DNA of 42,553 nucleotides from a bacterium (GCA_030648955.1 JAUSHB010000006.1:75866-118418); one strand, 5' to 3'; shown: positions 14,923 to 23,001, counted from the stretch's first letter. Notes: a model not told the origin generated them from the letters alone. Program-made: numbers and translations.

Positions 14923-14998
14923 TGGAGCCGCCTCTCGGATTTGAACCGAGGACCTTCACTTTACAAAAGTGTTGCTCTACCAACTGAGCTAAGGCGGC
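14923..14998 (-). tRNA. tRNA-Thr(UGU)
   Basis: A 76-nt tRNA with an encoded CCA. The acceptor stem is GCCGCCT paired with AGGCGGC, discriminator U. The D-arm has TAGCTCAGTTGGTAGAGC, the anticodon loop is TTTGTAA with anticodon TGT, and the T-arm has GGTTCAAATCC. All stems pair well. It stands alone between the sigma factor gene and the tsf operon. Confidence 0.96.
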
Positions 14999-15060
14999 AC
15001 AGGACACATGGTATCGAATTTTTTATCGACCTGCAAGAGAGAATGTACGGAGTAAAATAA

Positions 15061-15510
15061 CTAGCGACCGTTTCCGTTTTTCAAATTCTTCTTATGCTCG
15101 GTAATATCCTTGAGAAAAAAAGATGAGGCGCCTGACTGCGGGCGCCCTTGCTCTGGCAGGTCATCGTGGGGAGTATTTTTATTTCTCAATGAATCTACAC
15201 CATGAAAGAACCGATTTCGAACGTATCTAATGCTATGAATGACCATGATAATAACACCTTTCGTAGCATGGATAACTACAGGGACGCAAACTGTTTTAAA
15301 CCAAAAAATACTTTTTTCTAGGTATTGCCTTAGACGTGTTCGAAGAAATGTACCGAGATGACGCTCAAGAGAATGCGCCTGCTCACTTAAGGGCGTAATA
15401 CGTCCAGGGATAGCCTCGATGCCATATTTTCGAAGCATCAAGACCTTATAGCCGATTATGAAGACCGTTCCCAATAGTGAGAATGAAAATATAAATATGA
15501 GAATGTACAT
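15061..15510 (-). CDS. Membrane-anchored hypothetical protein downstream of tsf
   Basis: A 149-aa protein not assigned to a family. It has an N-terminal transmembrane helix (about 2-22, YILIFIFSFSLLGTVFIIGYK) and a second weak hydrophobic segment (about 72-92, FKTVCVPVVIHATKGVIIMVI). Between them is a basic amphipathic region (LERHLGTFLRTRLRQYLEKS), and the C-terminal tail is basic and polar. It starts 12 nt after the tsf stop and is surely in the same transcript. Positive charges suggest contact with nucleic acid or phospholipid, but this is only a guess. Confidence 0.7.
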   Translation of the reverse strand: MYILIFIFSFSLLGTVFIIGYKVLMLRKYGIEAIPGRITPLSEQAHSLERHLGTFLRTRLRQYLEKSIFWFKTVCVPVVIHATKGVIIMVIHSIRYVRNRFFHGVDSLRNKNTPHDDLPEQGRPQSGASSFFLKDITEHKKNLKNGNGR

Positions 15511-15522
15511 AATACTAACTCA

Positions 15523-16125
15523 TTAGCGACCGAGAACCGAAAACCTTGTAAATCGTGCCACTTCTATTCGTTCACCAAACTTCTGTATCGCACTATCAAT
15601 TAAACCCTTTATGGTAATATCGGGATTTTTTACAAACGATTGGTCTAGGAGTGTTTGTTCTTTGAAATACGTACCGAGTTTCCCTTCTAACATTTTTTCC
15701 TGAATATTCTTTGGCTTGCCAGACTTTGCGACTTCTTCGGCAAAGAGGGCTGTTATAACCGTACGATCCTCGTCTTTAATATGGGCATCAGATACAAATT
15801 TTGGATTCAAGGCGACAGCATGCATTGCAATATCATATGCAAGAGTTTTAAATTCCTCATTTTTTGCAACAAAATCACTCTCGCAAGAAAGTTCCACCAT
15901 AGCACCGATAGCACCATTACTGTGAATATAGGATGCGATAATTCCAGCTCCGAGTGTTCGTTCTCCTTTTTTTGAAGCAATTTCTTTTCCCTTGCTTTGC
16001 AAAATAGCAAGCGCTTTTTGTTCATCGCCTTCTGCTTCCTCAAGAGCCTTTTTACACTGCATAACGGAAATGCCGGTTTTATCTCTAAGTTTTTTTACAT
16101 CTTCTGTTGTTATTTTTATATTCAT
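15523..16125 (-). CDS. tsf: Translation elongation factor Ts (short form)
   Basis: EF-Ts exchanges GDP for GTP on EF-Tu. The N-terminal UBA-like domain is clear (TTEDVKKLRDKTGISVMQCKKALEEAEGDEQKALAIL), followed by the core (RTLGAGIIASYIHSNGAIGAMVELSCESDFVAKNEEFKTLAYDIAMHAVALNPKFV) and LLDQSFVKNPDITIKGLI near the end. At 200 aa it is much shorter than the E. coli protein (283) and close to the Thermus-like one-core form. It follows rpsB in the usual rpsB-tsf order. The 100-nt gap between them holds an inverted-repeat hairpin (16154-16240). Confidence 0.95.
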   Translation of the reverse strand: MNIKITTEDVKKLRDKTGISVMQCKKALEEAEGDEQKALAILQSKGKEIASKKGERTLGAGIIASYIHSNGAIGAMVELSCESDFVAKNEEFKTLAYDIAMHAVALNPKFVSDAHIKDEDRTVITALFAEEVAKSGKPKNIQEKMLEGKLGTYFKEQTLLDQSFVKNPDITIKGLIDSAIQKFGERIEVARFTRFSVLGR

Positions 16126-16153
16126 GTGCTGTCTACGGTTTAGAACATCATGT

Positions 16154-16240
16154 TAATTCAAAGTGCAAATATCAAAATGTAAAATTATTGTATCGCCTTT
16201 GGCGATTCCTTAATTTTGAACTTTGATTTTTAATTTGTTT
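16154..16240. repeat. Junction inverted-repeat element, empty (rpsB-tsf)
   Basis: Arms 16173-16197 and 16201-16225 match at 19 of 25 positions and fold into one long hairpin with the perfect core ATCGCC/GGCGAT and loop TTT. The arms are made of reiterated AAATCAAA-like units. The rpsB stop codon (16230-16232) lies inside the outer part of the right arm. Confidence 0.65.
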
Positions 16241-16949
16241 CCATCCCTGCTCGTCCTTCTTTATATGCCGAAACGATTTGTTCAACAAAAAATTTCACAC
16301 TCGCGACCGATGAGTCATTCGCGAGGATTGGATAATCAACTTCTTTAATATTACAGTCGGAATTAGAAACACTTATGATTGGAATACGTTTATCTCGTGC
16401 TTCTTGTATTGCAATATGTTCTTTGCGAGAATCAACAACAAAGAATGCCGCAGGAAGTTCTTTCATAGATAAAAGTCCCTCAAACTTTCTTAATAGACGC
16501 TCGATCTCGCGATCAAATAAAAGTCTTTCTTTTTTAGTATACATAGCGAGCCCGCCTGTATCCCGTTTCTGCATAAGATCTTCGAGGTGAGCCAAGCGTT
16601 TCTTGATTTGTATGAAATTGGAGATAGTTCCCCCAATCCAACGAATCTCTACATACGGCATGTCGATTGAAGCGGCGCCTTCTTTTACTACAGAACGACT
16701 TTCGTTTTTAGTGCCCACAAATAGGATTTTCTTCCCCTCACGCGCAAGCGATTTGACATATTCTCTTGCCGTAATCAAGAGGTCTTGAGTTTTCTCAAGA
16801 TCGATAATTTCAACGCTATTTTTTGCGCCAAAAATATAGGGTTTCGCAGATGGGTGACGACGCGACTTCGAATAGCCGAAGTGAGCTCCTGCTTTGAACA
16901 TTTTTTCGATAAGTTCAGTATTGATTTCTTTCTCCTTGGTAAGCGGCAT
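16230..16949 (-). CDS. rpsB: 30S ribosomal protein S2
   Basis: S2 binds late in 30S assembly and contacts S1 or mRNA. The start is ATG 16949 (MPLTKEKEINTELIEKMFKAG), giving 239 aa; the longer frame to 17018 adds residues with no S2 similarity. Signatures are AGAHFGYSKSRRHPSAKPYIFG, IIDLEKTQDLL, ILFVGTKNESRSVV, MPYVEIRWIGGTISNF and PIISVSNSDCNIKEVDYPILANDSSVASVKFFVEQI. A -10-like TAGGAT lies 7 nt upstream of this ATG, which favours a leaderless start. It leads the operon rpsB-tsf-(membrane protein). Confidence 0.95.
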   Translation of the reverse strand: MPLTKEKEINTELIEKMFKAGAHFGYSKSRRHPSAKPYIFGAKNSVEIIDLEKTQDLLITAREYVKSLAREGKKILFVGTKNESRSVVKEGAASIDMPYVEIRWIGGTISNFIQIKKRLAHLEDLMQKRDTGGLAMYTKKERLLFDREIERLLRKFEGLLSMKELPAAFFVVDSRKEHIAIQEARDKRIPIISVSNSDCNIKEVDYPILANDSSVASVKFFVEQIVSAYKEGRAGMETN

Positions 16950-16956
16950 GGGGGAT

Positions 16957-16985
16957 ATCCTATCAAAAAACGGTTGGCAATGCAA
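16957..16985 (-). promoter_or_regulatory. Candidate leaderless promoter of rpsB
   Basis: On the minus strand TTGCAT (16980-16985), a 17-nt spacer, and TAGGAT (16957-16962), then 7 nt to ATG 16949. The hexamers are moderate matches (4/6 each). Confidence 0.4.
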
Positions 16986-17043
16986 GCGCCATATCGTGAA
17001 GCGTAGAGCGTAAGACAAGAAAATAGACGAATATTAAATGTAT

Positions 17044-17090
17044 ACAAAAAAAATGAGCCCCCGCCAAAATAAATTTGACTAAGGGGCTCA
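17044..17090 (-). terminator. Terminator of the 175-aa orphan gene
   Basis: TGAGCCCC (17054-17061) pairs with GGGGCTCA (17083-17090). On the minus strand the stem is followed by ATTTTTTTTG. It lies 58 nt after the stop codon at 17149. Confidence 0.75.
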
Positions 17091-17148
17091 AAGAGTCTAA
17101 AGATTGAAGACATGAATTAACGAACTAAGTGTCAAAAAAACCGAAGGA

Positions 17149-17676
17149 CTAGTCGGCGCTACAGAAACAGAGGAGAGAGTAGGCGTTATGCCAAATCTCT
17201 TTGAAGTCGCCGAGGTCAAACCTGAAATCCACAACCGAGAAGCGGTTTATGCATGGCACTCTACTGTTGCCCTCAGCATCTTTCCAGAGCGCTTCTTCCT
17301 CATCAAGAGAAATGGACCACCGATTGACCGGCAATTCTTCCTGTTTCTGCTCCCAGGCAAGTGTTACTCCTTGAGCACCGACGAGAATGCCTTTTTCCGA
17401 ACGCAGTTTGGCCATACAAACTTTTGAAGAAACACTCTTCTTGAACTCAAAGATCTTTACTTTGAGCTTGCACGATGGCTTGAGTTTCGTTGTAGCATTG
17501 GCATAATTCTTATCAGTGATGGCATCATTATAATAGTAAAACGCCCTGCGGTGTTCCTTACTGAACAAATCCAAACGTTTAGAGTGATTATAACCTTTCG
17601 GCACAATAATATTGAAAGTATTAATCAATTCGAATTGGTCGTCCACATCGACACTACCTATGAATTTCGTGTTCAT
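17149..17676 (-). CDS. Uncharacterised 175-aa protein, stand-alone transcription unit
   Basis: No family recognised. The start at 17676 (MNTKFIGSVDVDDQ) has AAAGGAT 7 nt upstream; the longer frame to 17730 has no such signal. There is no signal peptide or membrane helix. The sequence alternates beta-like and charged segments (FELINTFNIIVPKGY, KLKPSCKLKVKIFEFKKSV, SEKGILVGAQGVTLAWEQKQEELPVNRWSISL, FSVVDFRFDLGDFKEIWHNAYSLLCFC). It has its own -35/-10 promoter and its own terminator. In layout it mirrors the 225-aa orphan at 3323-4000. It splits prfA from rpsB. Confidence 0.7.
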   Translation of the reverse strand: MNTKFIGSVDVDDQFELINTFNIIVPKGYNHSKRLDLFSKEHRRAFYYYNDAITDKNYANATTKLKPSCKLKVKIFEFKKSVSSKVCMAKLRSEKGILVGAQGVTLAWEQKQEELPVNRWSISLDEEEALWKDAEGNSRVPCINRFSVVDFRFDLGDFKEIWHNAYSLLCFCSAD

Positions 17677-17750
17677 AATCTTATCCTTTCTTTGTGGTGT
17701 ACTTCCGGGAATCTGCCGGCACAGATGCAAGAAAATCTCACTCTATAAAA

Positions 17751-17779
17751 AACATAGCATTTTTGAACTTACTTTTCAA
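17751..17779 (-). promoter_or_regulatory. Promoter of the 175-aa orphan gene
   Basis: On the minus strand TTGAAA (17774-17779), a 17-nt spacer and TATGTT (17751-17756). It predicts a leader of about 68 nt with a Shine-Dalgarno before ATG 17676. Confidence 0.5.
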
Positions 17780-17785
17780 TCAGGA

Positions 17786-18763
17786 TTAATCTTGTGGAGA
17801 ATCCTGTGCCTTAAGAATTTCCTCGCCAAAAGACTCCAAGATCGGGTCAAGATATCCGGCGAAGATTTTCTCGATATTACTCCATGATTTTTTGATTCTG
17901 TGGTCGGTGATACGATCCTGGAGTATGTTGTACGTCCTTATTTTTTCTGAACGATCTCCGGTTCCAATTTGTTGTTTTCGTTCTGCCGAAAGTTTTTTGT
18001 GTTCCTGCTCGCGCTCTGCCAATTCAATTTTTGCGACAAGGATGGACATGGCTTTTTCGCGGTTTTTAAGCTGGCTTCGCTCACTCGTGCATCGCACCGC
18101 AAGCCCCGTCGGTTTGTGGATGATACGCACTGCGGTTTCAACTTTATTTACATTTTGTCCACCGGCGCCCCCTGAACGGGAAAATTCCATTTCGAGATCG
18201 GCTGGATTGATTTCAGTATTTTTAAAGTCTCGCACGGGCATGATCACAACGGAGGCGGTGGAGGTGTGTATTCTGCCGGATTTCTCTGTTGCGGGAATAC
18301 GCTGTACGCGATGAACCCCTGTTTCATATTGCAAAAGATCGTACGCGCCCAAGCCGTCAATTTCAAACGATGCTTCTTTGTATCCCCCAAGCTCGCTTCG
18401 CGACTCATCGAGTTTTTTGAAGTCCCAGCCTTTCTGCACGGCATATTTTTCATACATCATCGCAAGGTCTTCGGCAAAAATTGCCGCCTCTTCTCCCCCA
18501 GTTCCCGCGCGTACCTCAAGAACAAGTTTTCGAGGCGACTCCTGTTCTTCTTTCTCCGATGTGGCAAGAATTTCGTCCATTTGTGCAAGAAGATTATTTT
18601 TTTGCGCCTTGAGCCCTTCGATTTCTTCGACTGCAAGTGCTTTCATTTCAAGATCTTTTTCGGTAAGATCTTGAAGCGACTTTTCTTCACGCGAAAGCCG
18701 CTCATATTCCTGTGCAAAATAGAGCGTTTTGTTGCTTTTTTTATATTTTTCAAGATCAACCAT
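17786..18763 (-). CDS. prfA: Peptide chain release factor 1
   Basis: RF1 ends translation at UAA and UAG. The GGQ hydrolysis motif is in SGGAGGQNVNKVETAVR and the PxT codon-reading tripeptide is PAT in RIPATEKSGRIHTSTASV, which is the RF1 rather than the RF2 (SPF) type. At 325 aa it is shorter than E. coli RF1 (360); the loss is in N-terminal domain 1, which begins directly at a coiled coil (YERLSREEKSLQDLTEKDLE). Nearby genes use TGA stops as well, so an RF2 should exist elsewhere. A junction repeat (18770-18857) lies between it and rpmE upstream. Confidence 0.96.
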   Translation of the reverse strand: MVDLEKYKKSNKTLYFAQEYERLSREEKSLQDLTEKDLEMKALAVEEIEGLKAQKNNLLAQMDEILATSEKEEQESPRKLVLEVRAGTGGEEAAIFAEDLAMMYEKYAVQKGWDFKKLDESRSELGGYKEASFEIDGLGAYDLLQYETGVHRVQRIPATEKSGRIHTSTASVVIMPVRDFKNTEINPADLEMEFSRSGGAGGQNVNKVETAVRIIHKPTGLAVRCTSERSQLKNREKAMSILVAKIELAEREQEHKKLSAERKQQIGTGDRSEKIRTYNILQDRITDHRIKKSWSNIEKIFAGYLDPILESFGEEILKAQDSPQD

Positions 18764-18769
18764 GGTAAA

Positions 18770-18857
18770 AAAGCTTCATAAGGTTCTAGCTTCCAAAGCT
18801 TCATGGGATCAAAACCTAAGAAGCTATTGAAGCCAACGAAGCTGCTGAAGCTGTACT
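18770..18857. repeat. Junction inverted-repeat element, empty (rpmE-prfA)
   Basis: The left arm has several AGCTTC units, the right arm several GAAGCT units, so the two halves are inverted and can fold back on each other. It fills the rpmE-prfA gap and has no open frame. Confidence 0.55.
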
Positions 18858-18861
18858 GATG

Positions 18862-19071
18862 TTACTTCTTTTTCGCCGCAGCTTGGCGTTTCTTAAATTT
18901 CTCAACGCGTCCGCCGGTGTCGAGGATTTTTTCTTCTCCGGTAAAGAATGGATGGCATGCGCTGCAAATTTCCACTTCAAGTTTTTCCATGGTGGATCCT
19001 ACGGTAAACTTCTTACCACAAGCACAGGTAGCCTTTGCCTCTGGATAGTATGTTGGGTGTATGTCTTTCAT
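18862..19071 (-). CDS. rpmE: 50S ribosomal protein L31
   Basis: A 69-aa L31 of the zinc-binding C+ type, starting at ATG 19071 ([12 protein letters not shown]). The Cys pairs are CAC (16 and 18) and CSAC (37 and 40), followed by [24 protein letters not shown]31 bridges the central protuberance to the 30S head. The longer frame to 19125 runs into an inverted-repeat arm and is not supported. It is followed by the empty junction element and prfA. Confidence 0.95.
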   Translation of the reverse strand: MKDIHPTYYPEAKATCACGKKFTVGSTMEKLEVEICSACHPFFTGEEKILDTGGRVEKFKKRQAAAKKK

Positions 19072-19072
19072 A

Positions 19073-19556
19073 AGTGTGTATTGAGTATAGTGTATGGTGA
19101 ATTGGGTATCCACCAAGAATTGCAATATATCGCATTATTTATTTTCTGTCCATAGCAGCCCTTCTTAAGCCTGTGATAAGCCGAGAAACAATGTCTGCCT
19201 GTTGTTCAAATTCAAGAAATTGATTTTGATTAAGATATTTGAGATCTTTTCCTATATAAACTTGGTTTTGAGTTTCAAATAATGATCCTTTGGCAATGGT
19301 GTAAAAATGTACTTTGTCGTTTTTTGTCCCGCGCCCAAATCCTTCTGCAATATTTGATGTAATTGATACCGCCGCACGACGCAATTGATTTGTTAGACCA
19401 AATCGTTCCTTGTCAGGAAAATTCTCGGTAATATGGTAGACGAGAAGGACGAATTTGTGTGCCTCTTTCCACGCATTAAGGTCAGTAAAATGTTCAATTT
19501 TTTTGTCCTCCATATTCGATATACTATACTCAATACCCCATACACAATACACTTAA
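19073..19556. repeat. IVP element 2: inverted repeats around four-helix-bundle gene
   Basis: GTATTGAGTATAGT occurs just upstream of the rpmE start (about 19077-19091) and in inverted orientation at about 19522-19535. Each copy is embedded in reiterated GTATTGxGTAT units. The outer ends both read AAGTGT. The right arm holds the stop codon of the lytic transglycosylase gene (19553-19555). Confidence 0.6.
19139..19513 (-). CDS. Four-helix-bundle protein (23S rRNA intervening-sequence type), copy 2
   Basis: A 124-aa IVP-family protein, start ATG 19513 (MEDKKIEHFTDLNAWKEAHKF). The family pattern is present: LNAWKEAHKFVLLVYHITENFP, TNQLRRAAVSITSNIAEGFGRGT, then helices three and four ending in RLITGLRRAAMDRK. 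It is diverged from copies 1 and 3 (NIAEGFGR against NIAESYHK and NIAEGSKR), so the three copies are not recent duplicates. Inverted repeats flank it within the rpmE-transglycosylase junction. Confidence 0.88.
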   Translation of the reverse strand: MEDKKIEHFTDLNAWKEAHKFVLLVYHITENFPDKERFGLTNQLRRAAVSITSNIAEGFGRGTKNDKVHFYTIAKGSLFETQNQVYIGKDLKYLNQNQFLEFEQQADIVSRLITGLRRAAMDRK

Positions 19557-20890
19557 TTTCCCTGCAAGATATCGATTTGACGCTGATATTTTGTTGCGAG
19601 TTCCATGACATCATCGCCATAAAATGCGTACGATGATTTTTGGGCATTTTTACATCCAGCAAGATAGCAGAGCGCAGAATATCGTTCGTCTTTTGCAACC
19701 TTAGTAGAAGCACCATTGTCAGAAAGATACATTCCTGCTGCCATAAATGCGTCTTCTGGATCCCATGGATTGGGGGGGTTATGCCCTGTAAGGCTTGCGA
19801 TTCGGTCTTGAAATCCCACCCATGTGGAGGGAATAAATTGCGCGGGTCCCATTGCACCCCCGTACCCATACCATGCTTTTTTTGATACCGGCATTTTATC
19901 GGGGTCGAGTCCGAGAGCCGCAGTAATCTTCAAAAATGGTTCGGTATCTCTCGGAGCCTTCATATCCACTTTCCAGTTCCCTGTTCCCACATTTTGTCCG
20001 AGGTTTGACTCTTCCGCGATAATACCAAGGAGGAATGCAGGACGTACACCAGTTTTTGCGAGCACGCGATTAGCAAGCAGAAGTGCTTTTTCGAACGGAA
20101 TTGCTTTGGAACCCTGAAGGGTAAAAAGTTCACTTCGAATCGAAGCTGCACTTTTTTCTTTTGATTTAAGAACTGTTTGATATTCTTTTTCCTTACCTTT
20201 AGTAACCTTAAGAATCTGCTGTTTTTGGATTTCATTCTGCTCAAGTCGTTTCTTTTCAAGTTCCTGAACTTGGCGCAATGACAACTCTTCAGATTTTTTT
20301 TCCTCCAAATTATTTTTTTCGCGTTCGGTTGCCACCTTGTCAGCCTCTACAGCATTAATTGAGTTGCTGAGACTACTTTTTATTGCTTCAAATGCATCTA
20401 CATCTGCAAAAAATTCAGAAATACTCGTGCTGGAGAGAACGACTTCAACGAGCGAAGATGATTCAATTTCATCAGCCTTCCGAAGAAGTTGCGCAAGCGA
20501 AGCGATTTCGCGATTAATCTTATCGGATAAATTGCCAATCGTATTTGATTTCAACCCTATGTCCTCCTCAATGTTTTTAATATTTATAGTACGAGCCTTA
20601 ACAGAAAGCTTCGCTTTACTGATCTCGGCATCAAGAATTGCAATATCGCGTTCAAGAGAAACCCCCTCGCGCTGTTTTTCTGCAAGAATTTTTCGTTGGG
20701 ATTCAATATCCTTTTCAATGCCGGAAAGCTCTGCCTCAAGCTGTGCTCTACGTGACAGAACATCTCCCGAAGTCGCCTGTGCTAAAGCGCGTTCATAAGA
20801 AATGAAGCTTGCCGCCAAGAGCACGAGTATGGAAATAATTATTATGTCTAAAAATTTTTTGCGTGATGTGTGTTGCAAGAACATTTTCAT
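19553..20890 (-). CDS. Secreted coiled-coil protein with lytic-transglycosylase-like domain
   Basis: A protein of about 445 aa, start ATG 20890 (MKMFLQHTSRKKF). An N-terminal signal-anchor (about 13-32, DIIIISILVLLAASFISYERALA) is followed by a 220-residue EnvC/CwlO/PcsB-like coiled coil (RAQLEAELSGIEKDIESQRK... ELSLRQVQELEKKRLEQNE). The C-terminal domain (about 275-440) looks like an MltB/SLT lytic transglycosylase: FLLGIIAEESNLG supplies the catalytic Glu of the E-S motif, then YGGAMGPAQFIPSTW and NPWDPEDAFMAAGMYLSDNGA. It would cleave peptidoglycan, with the coiled coil controlling activity as in division hydrolases. It stands alone except for the four-helix-bundle element that follows. 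Confidence 0.88.
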   Translation of the reverse strand: MKMFLQHTSRKKFLDIIIISILVLLAASFISYERALAQATSGDVLSRRAQLEAELSGIEKDIESQRKILAEKQREGVSLERDIAILDAEISKAKLSVKARTINIKNIEEDIGLKSNTIGNLSDKINREIASLAQLLRKADEIESSSLVEVVLSSTSISEFFADVDAFEAIKSSLSNSINAVEADKVATEREKNNLEEKKSEELSLRQVQELEKKRLEQNEIQKQQILKVTKGKEKEYQTVLKSKEKSAASIRSELFTLQGSKAIPFEKALLLANRVLAKTGVRPAFLLGIIAEESNLGQNVGTGNWKVDMKAPRDTEPFLKITAALGLDPDKMPVSKKAWYGYGGAMGPAQFIPSTWVGFQDRIASLTGHNPPNPWDPEDAFMAAGMYLSDNGASTKVAKDERYSALCYLAGCKNAQKSSYAFYGDDVMELATKYQRQIDILQGN

Positions 20891-20893
20891 ATG

Positions 20894-21078
20894 AGAACCC
20901 ATCTCAAAATAAATCATGATAAATAAAAAGGTAACAACACTTGGCTACTGCGAGTATTTTTTCTCGGCTACGACTTGTCGCTCAAACTCGCCGTATCTCG
21001 ATATGGCTCATTTTCCGCAACTGCGCCTCGCACGAGAAAAAATACTCTCGTTACGCCATTTATTTTGAGATGGGTTCT
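20894..21078. mobile_element. MITE-like element with perfect 20-bp terminal inverted repeats
   Basis: AGAACCCATCTCAAAATAAA (20894-20913) is perfectly inverted at 21059-21078. Inside is a second perfect 15-bp inverted pair (GAGTATTTTTTCTCG 20952-20966, inverted at 21033-21047) and a GC-rich core rich in CGAG/CTCG with a GCCGTATCTCGATATGGC hairpin. No open frame of note. At 185 bp it has the nested structure of a miniature inverted-repeat element. It fills most of the space between rplY and the lytic transglycosylase gene and may carry or displace the latter's promoter. Confidence 0.7.
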
Positions 21079-21130
21079 ATATAAATGTACCATGGTGGAG
21101 AAAACGTGCAAAACAGTGGCACCATTGGAA

Positions 21131-21163
21131 AACCCCCGCCTTCTTGAGGAAGGCGGGGGTTTT
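21131..21163. terminator. Strong bidirectional terminator after rplY
   Basis: AACCCCCGCCTTC and GAAGGCGGGGGTT form a perfect 13-bp stem with a 5-nt loop, with TTTT/AAAA runs. It lies 5 nt after the rplY stop. Confidence 0.9.
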
Positions 21164-21167
21164 ATTG

Positions 21168-21851
21168 TTACTTTTTTGTTTCTTTTTTCGTTTCGGAAGA
21201 TGTTGCAGGGGCTTCTCCTTCTGCTCCCTCTTCTTCTTTCTTTCCTTTCTTCTCCACTTCAATCGCTGAGAGATCAATGGGTGCCACCACTTCTTCTTCC
21301 TCTGCTTTACGAGCCGCCGCAACTGACACAACAACATCGTCCGCATGAGTGATGAGTGTGACACCCTTAGGAAGGTTGATATCTTTTACTAAAATTTGAC
21401 TTTCGAGTGCTACAAGTGAAGAAACATCAACAGTGAGATTATGGGGAAGATCTTTCGGCATTGCTTTGATATTGACCTCATGGAGGACTTTGATAAGCAT
21501 CGCACCAAGTTCTTTAACTGCTGGCGCAACACCGGTAAATTCAATGGGGATATGGACTTCAACTTCCTTACCTTCTTCAATAACATAGAAATCGGCGTGA
21601 ATCGGATCGCTTTTTACCGGATCAAATTGAACATCATGAATGAGCGTTGAAACTTTGCCCGCCGGGGTTTCGAGCATAACAATAGAAGACTCCCCCGCTT
21701 CACGCCAGATTTTTCTAAACTCTTTCTGCACGATGGTAATAGACGTCGTTTTTGCCTTGGGACCGTAGAACACAGCAGGAATCAACCCCTGTTTCCGAAG
21801 AAATGCGGGTTTCATTTTGCTGTCACGTGCTTGTGATTTAAGACTTAACAT
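21168..21851 (-). CDS. rplY: 50S ribosomal protein L25 / general stress protein Ctc
   Basis: A 227-aa two-domain L25 (CTC form) that binds 5S rRNA. The N-terminal 5S-binding domain includes RKQGLIPAVFYGPKAKTTSITI, SSIVMLETPAGKVSTLIHDVQFDPVKSDPIHADFYVI. The C-terminal beta domain includes EVEVHIPIEFTGVAPAVKELGAMLIKVLHEVNIKAMPKDLP and DINLPKGVTLITHADDVVVSV. A Lys/Glu-rich low-complexity tail of about 50 residues (KKGKKEEEGAEGEAPATSS) ends it, as in many Ctc proteins. The promoter at 21860-21887 gives a leaderless start. Confidence 0.95.
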   Translation of the reverse strand: MLSLKSQARDSKMKPAFLRKQGLIPAVFYGPKAKTTSITIVQKEFRKIWREAGESSIVMLETPAGKVSTLIHDVQFDPVKSDPIHADFYVIEEGKEVEVHIPIEFTGVAPAVKELGAMLIKVLHEVNIKAMPKDLPHNLTVDVSSLVALESQILVKDINLPKGVTLITHADDVVVSVAAARKAEEEEVVAPIDLSAIEVEKKGKKEEEGAEGEAPATSSETKKETKK

Positions 21852-21859
21852 AGTGGCTT

Positions 21860-21887
21860 ATTATATATAAGAACGGGGAAATGTAAA
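21860..21887 (-). promoter_or_regulatory. Promoter of rplY, predicted leaderless
   Basis: On the minus strand TTTACA (21882-21887), a 16-nt spacer and a perfect TATAAT (21860-21865), with 8 nt to ATG 21851. The hexamers and spacing are identical to those of pheS. Confidence 0.75.
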
Positions 21888-21935
21888 CCCCTTGATTTTT
21901 ATGAGGATTTTTGAGATACCAACAACAGTATGGAG

Positions 21936-22901
21936 TTATGAAACCAAATTGACCGGCTTTCTTCCCTCAAGTGCGTCAATGATCGCCTGTGCCGCCATTT
22001 CAGACATTTTTGAACGGGTTTCTTCGGTTGCGGAGGCGATGTGAGGCGTGATCACTACATTAGAAAGTTCCGCAAGTCCTGGCGCCAATTTTGGCTCATT
22101 CTCGAACACATCAAGTGCCGCGCCTTTGATGACGTTGTTTCGAAGCGCTTCCACGAGCGCGACTTCATCGATTACCGGTCCGCGTGAAGTGTTGACGATG
22201 TATGCCGATGGCTTCATCATGGCGAGACGTTCCTTATTAATGAGATGTTTCGTTGAATCAAGAAGTGGCACATGAATGCTCACCACATCAGCATCTTTCA
22301 ACACCGCTTCAGGGGTATCGCGATATGATGCACCGGTCGTTTGTTCGATTTCTTCATTGCGTTTTACATCGTAATAAATGATATTCATATCAAAACCATG
22401 TTTCCCGTGATGCGCGACACGTGAACCGATTCTCCCCGCGCCTAAGATTCCAAGTGTTTTGTGTGAGATGTCCGTGCCAAGCAACATCAGAGGAGCCCAG
22501 CCGGTATATTTGCCCGCGCGCGTAAATGCATCTGCCTCAACAATACGCGAGGTCATAGCAAGGATTAGGGCGAATGCGTGTTCGGCAACCGTTTCCGTAA
22601 GAACGCCCGGTGTGTTGGTGATCATGATTCCGCGCGCCTTTGCTTCCAGAACATCGATATTATTAAACCCCACCGCGTAATTTGAAAATATTTTAGCGTT
22701 CGGAGCCGCATCAAATATTTCTTTGCCGATAGGGTCGGTGAGAAGCGAGAGCACTGCATCATAGGGCTTCGCGCGAAGCGCGGCAATAAGTTCGTCTTTC
22801 GTGAGCACGCCATCTTTCTCGCTTACATCAACTTCGTATCCTTTTTCTCTCAACATTTCAATTCCTCGCTGCGGAATTTTTCTTGTTACATATACTTTCA
22901 T
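21936..22901 (-). CDS. D-2-hydroxyacid dehydrogenase (glyoxylate/hydroxypyruvate reductase type)
   Basis: A 321-aa NAD(P)-dependent D-isomer-specific 2-hydroxyacid dehydrogenase. It has the substrate loop NYAVGFNNID, the Rossmann motif LGILGAGRIGSRVA (about 150-163), VNTSRGPVID with the catalytic Arg (about 234), the Glu in DVFENEP (about 263) and the catalytic His in VVITPHIASAT (about 282). The overall sequence is most like D-glycerate dehydrogenase/glyoxylate reductase (GyaR). It may recycle glyoxylate or hydroxypyruvate, or reduce a 2-oxoacid to balance NADH. It is the next gene after the class II aldolase, separated by an empty junction repeat that forms its whole 5' leader, with no Shine-Dalgarno. 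Confidence 0.88.
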   Translation of the reverse strand: MKVYVTRKIPQRGIEMLREKGYEVDVSEKDGVLTKDELIAALRAKPYDAVLSLLTDPIGKEIFDAAPNAKIFSNYAVGFNNIDVLEAKARGIMITNTPGVLTETVAEHAFALILAMTSRIVEADAFTRAGKYTGWAPLMLLGTDISHKTLGILGAGRIGSRVAHHGKHGFDMNIIYYDVKRNEEIEQTTGASYRDTPEAVLKDADVVSIHVPLLDSTKHLINKERLAMMKPSAYIVNTSRGPVIDEVALVEALRNNVIKGAALDVFENEPKLAPGLAELSNVVITPHIASATEETRSKMSEMAAQAIIDALEGRKPVNLVS

Positions 22902-23001
22902 AGTTTAGTAGATTAGTAGGTTAGTAAATTAGTAGGTTAGTAATTAATTTAGAAACGCACGCTTTTTTCTAAAATACTATCTACTAACATACTAAAATAC
23001 T
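22901..23001. repeat. Junction inverted-repeat element, empty (aldolase-dehydrogenase)
   Basis: Left arm 22901-22921 and right arm 22979-22999 match at 17 of 21 positions. Both are built from TTAGTA reiterations. The right arm (22974-23001) is 27/28 identical to 31783-31810, so this is a dispersed repeat family. Confidence 0.75.

Noticed and set aside
22901-23001. CRISPR array suspected from reiterated TTAGTA units
   Set aside because: The units are 6-8 bp without unique spacers, arranged as inverted arms, and no cas gene is present.
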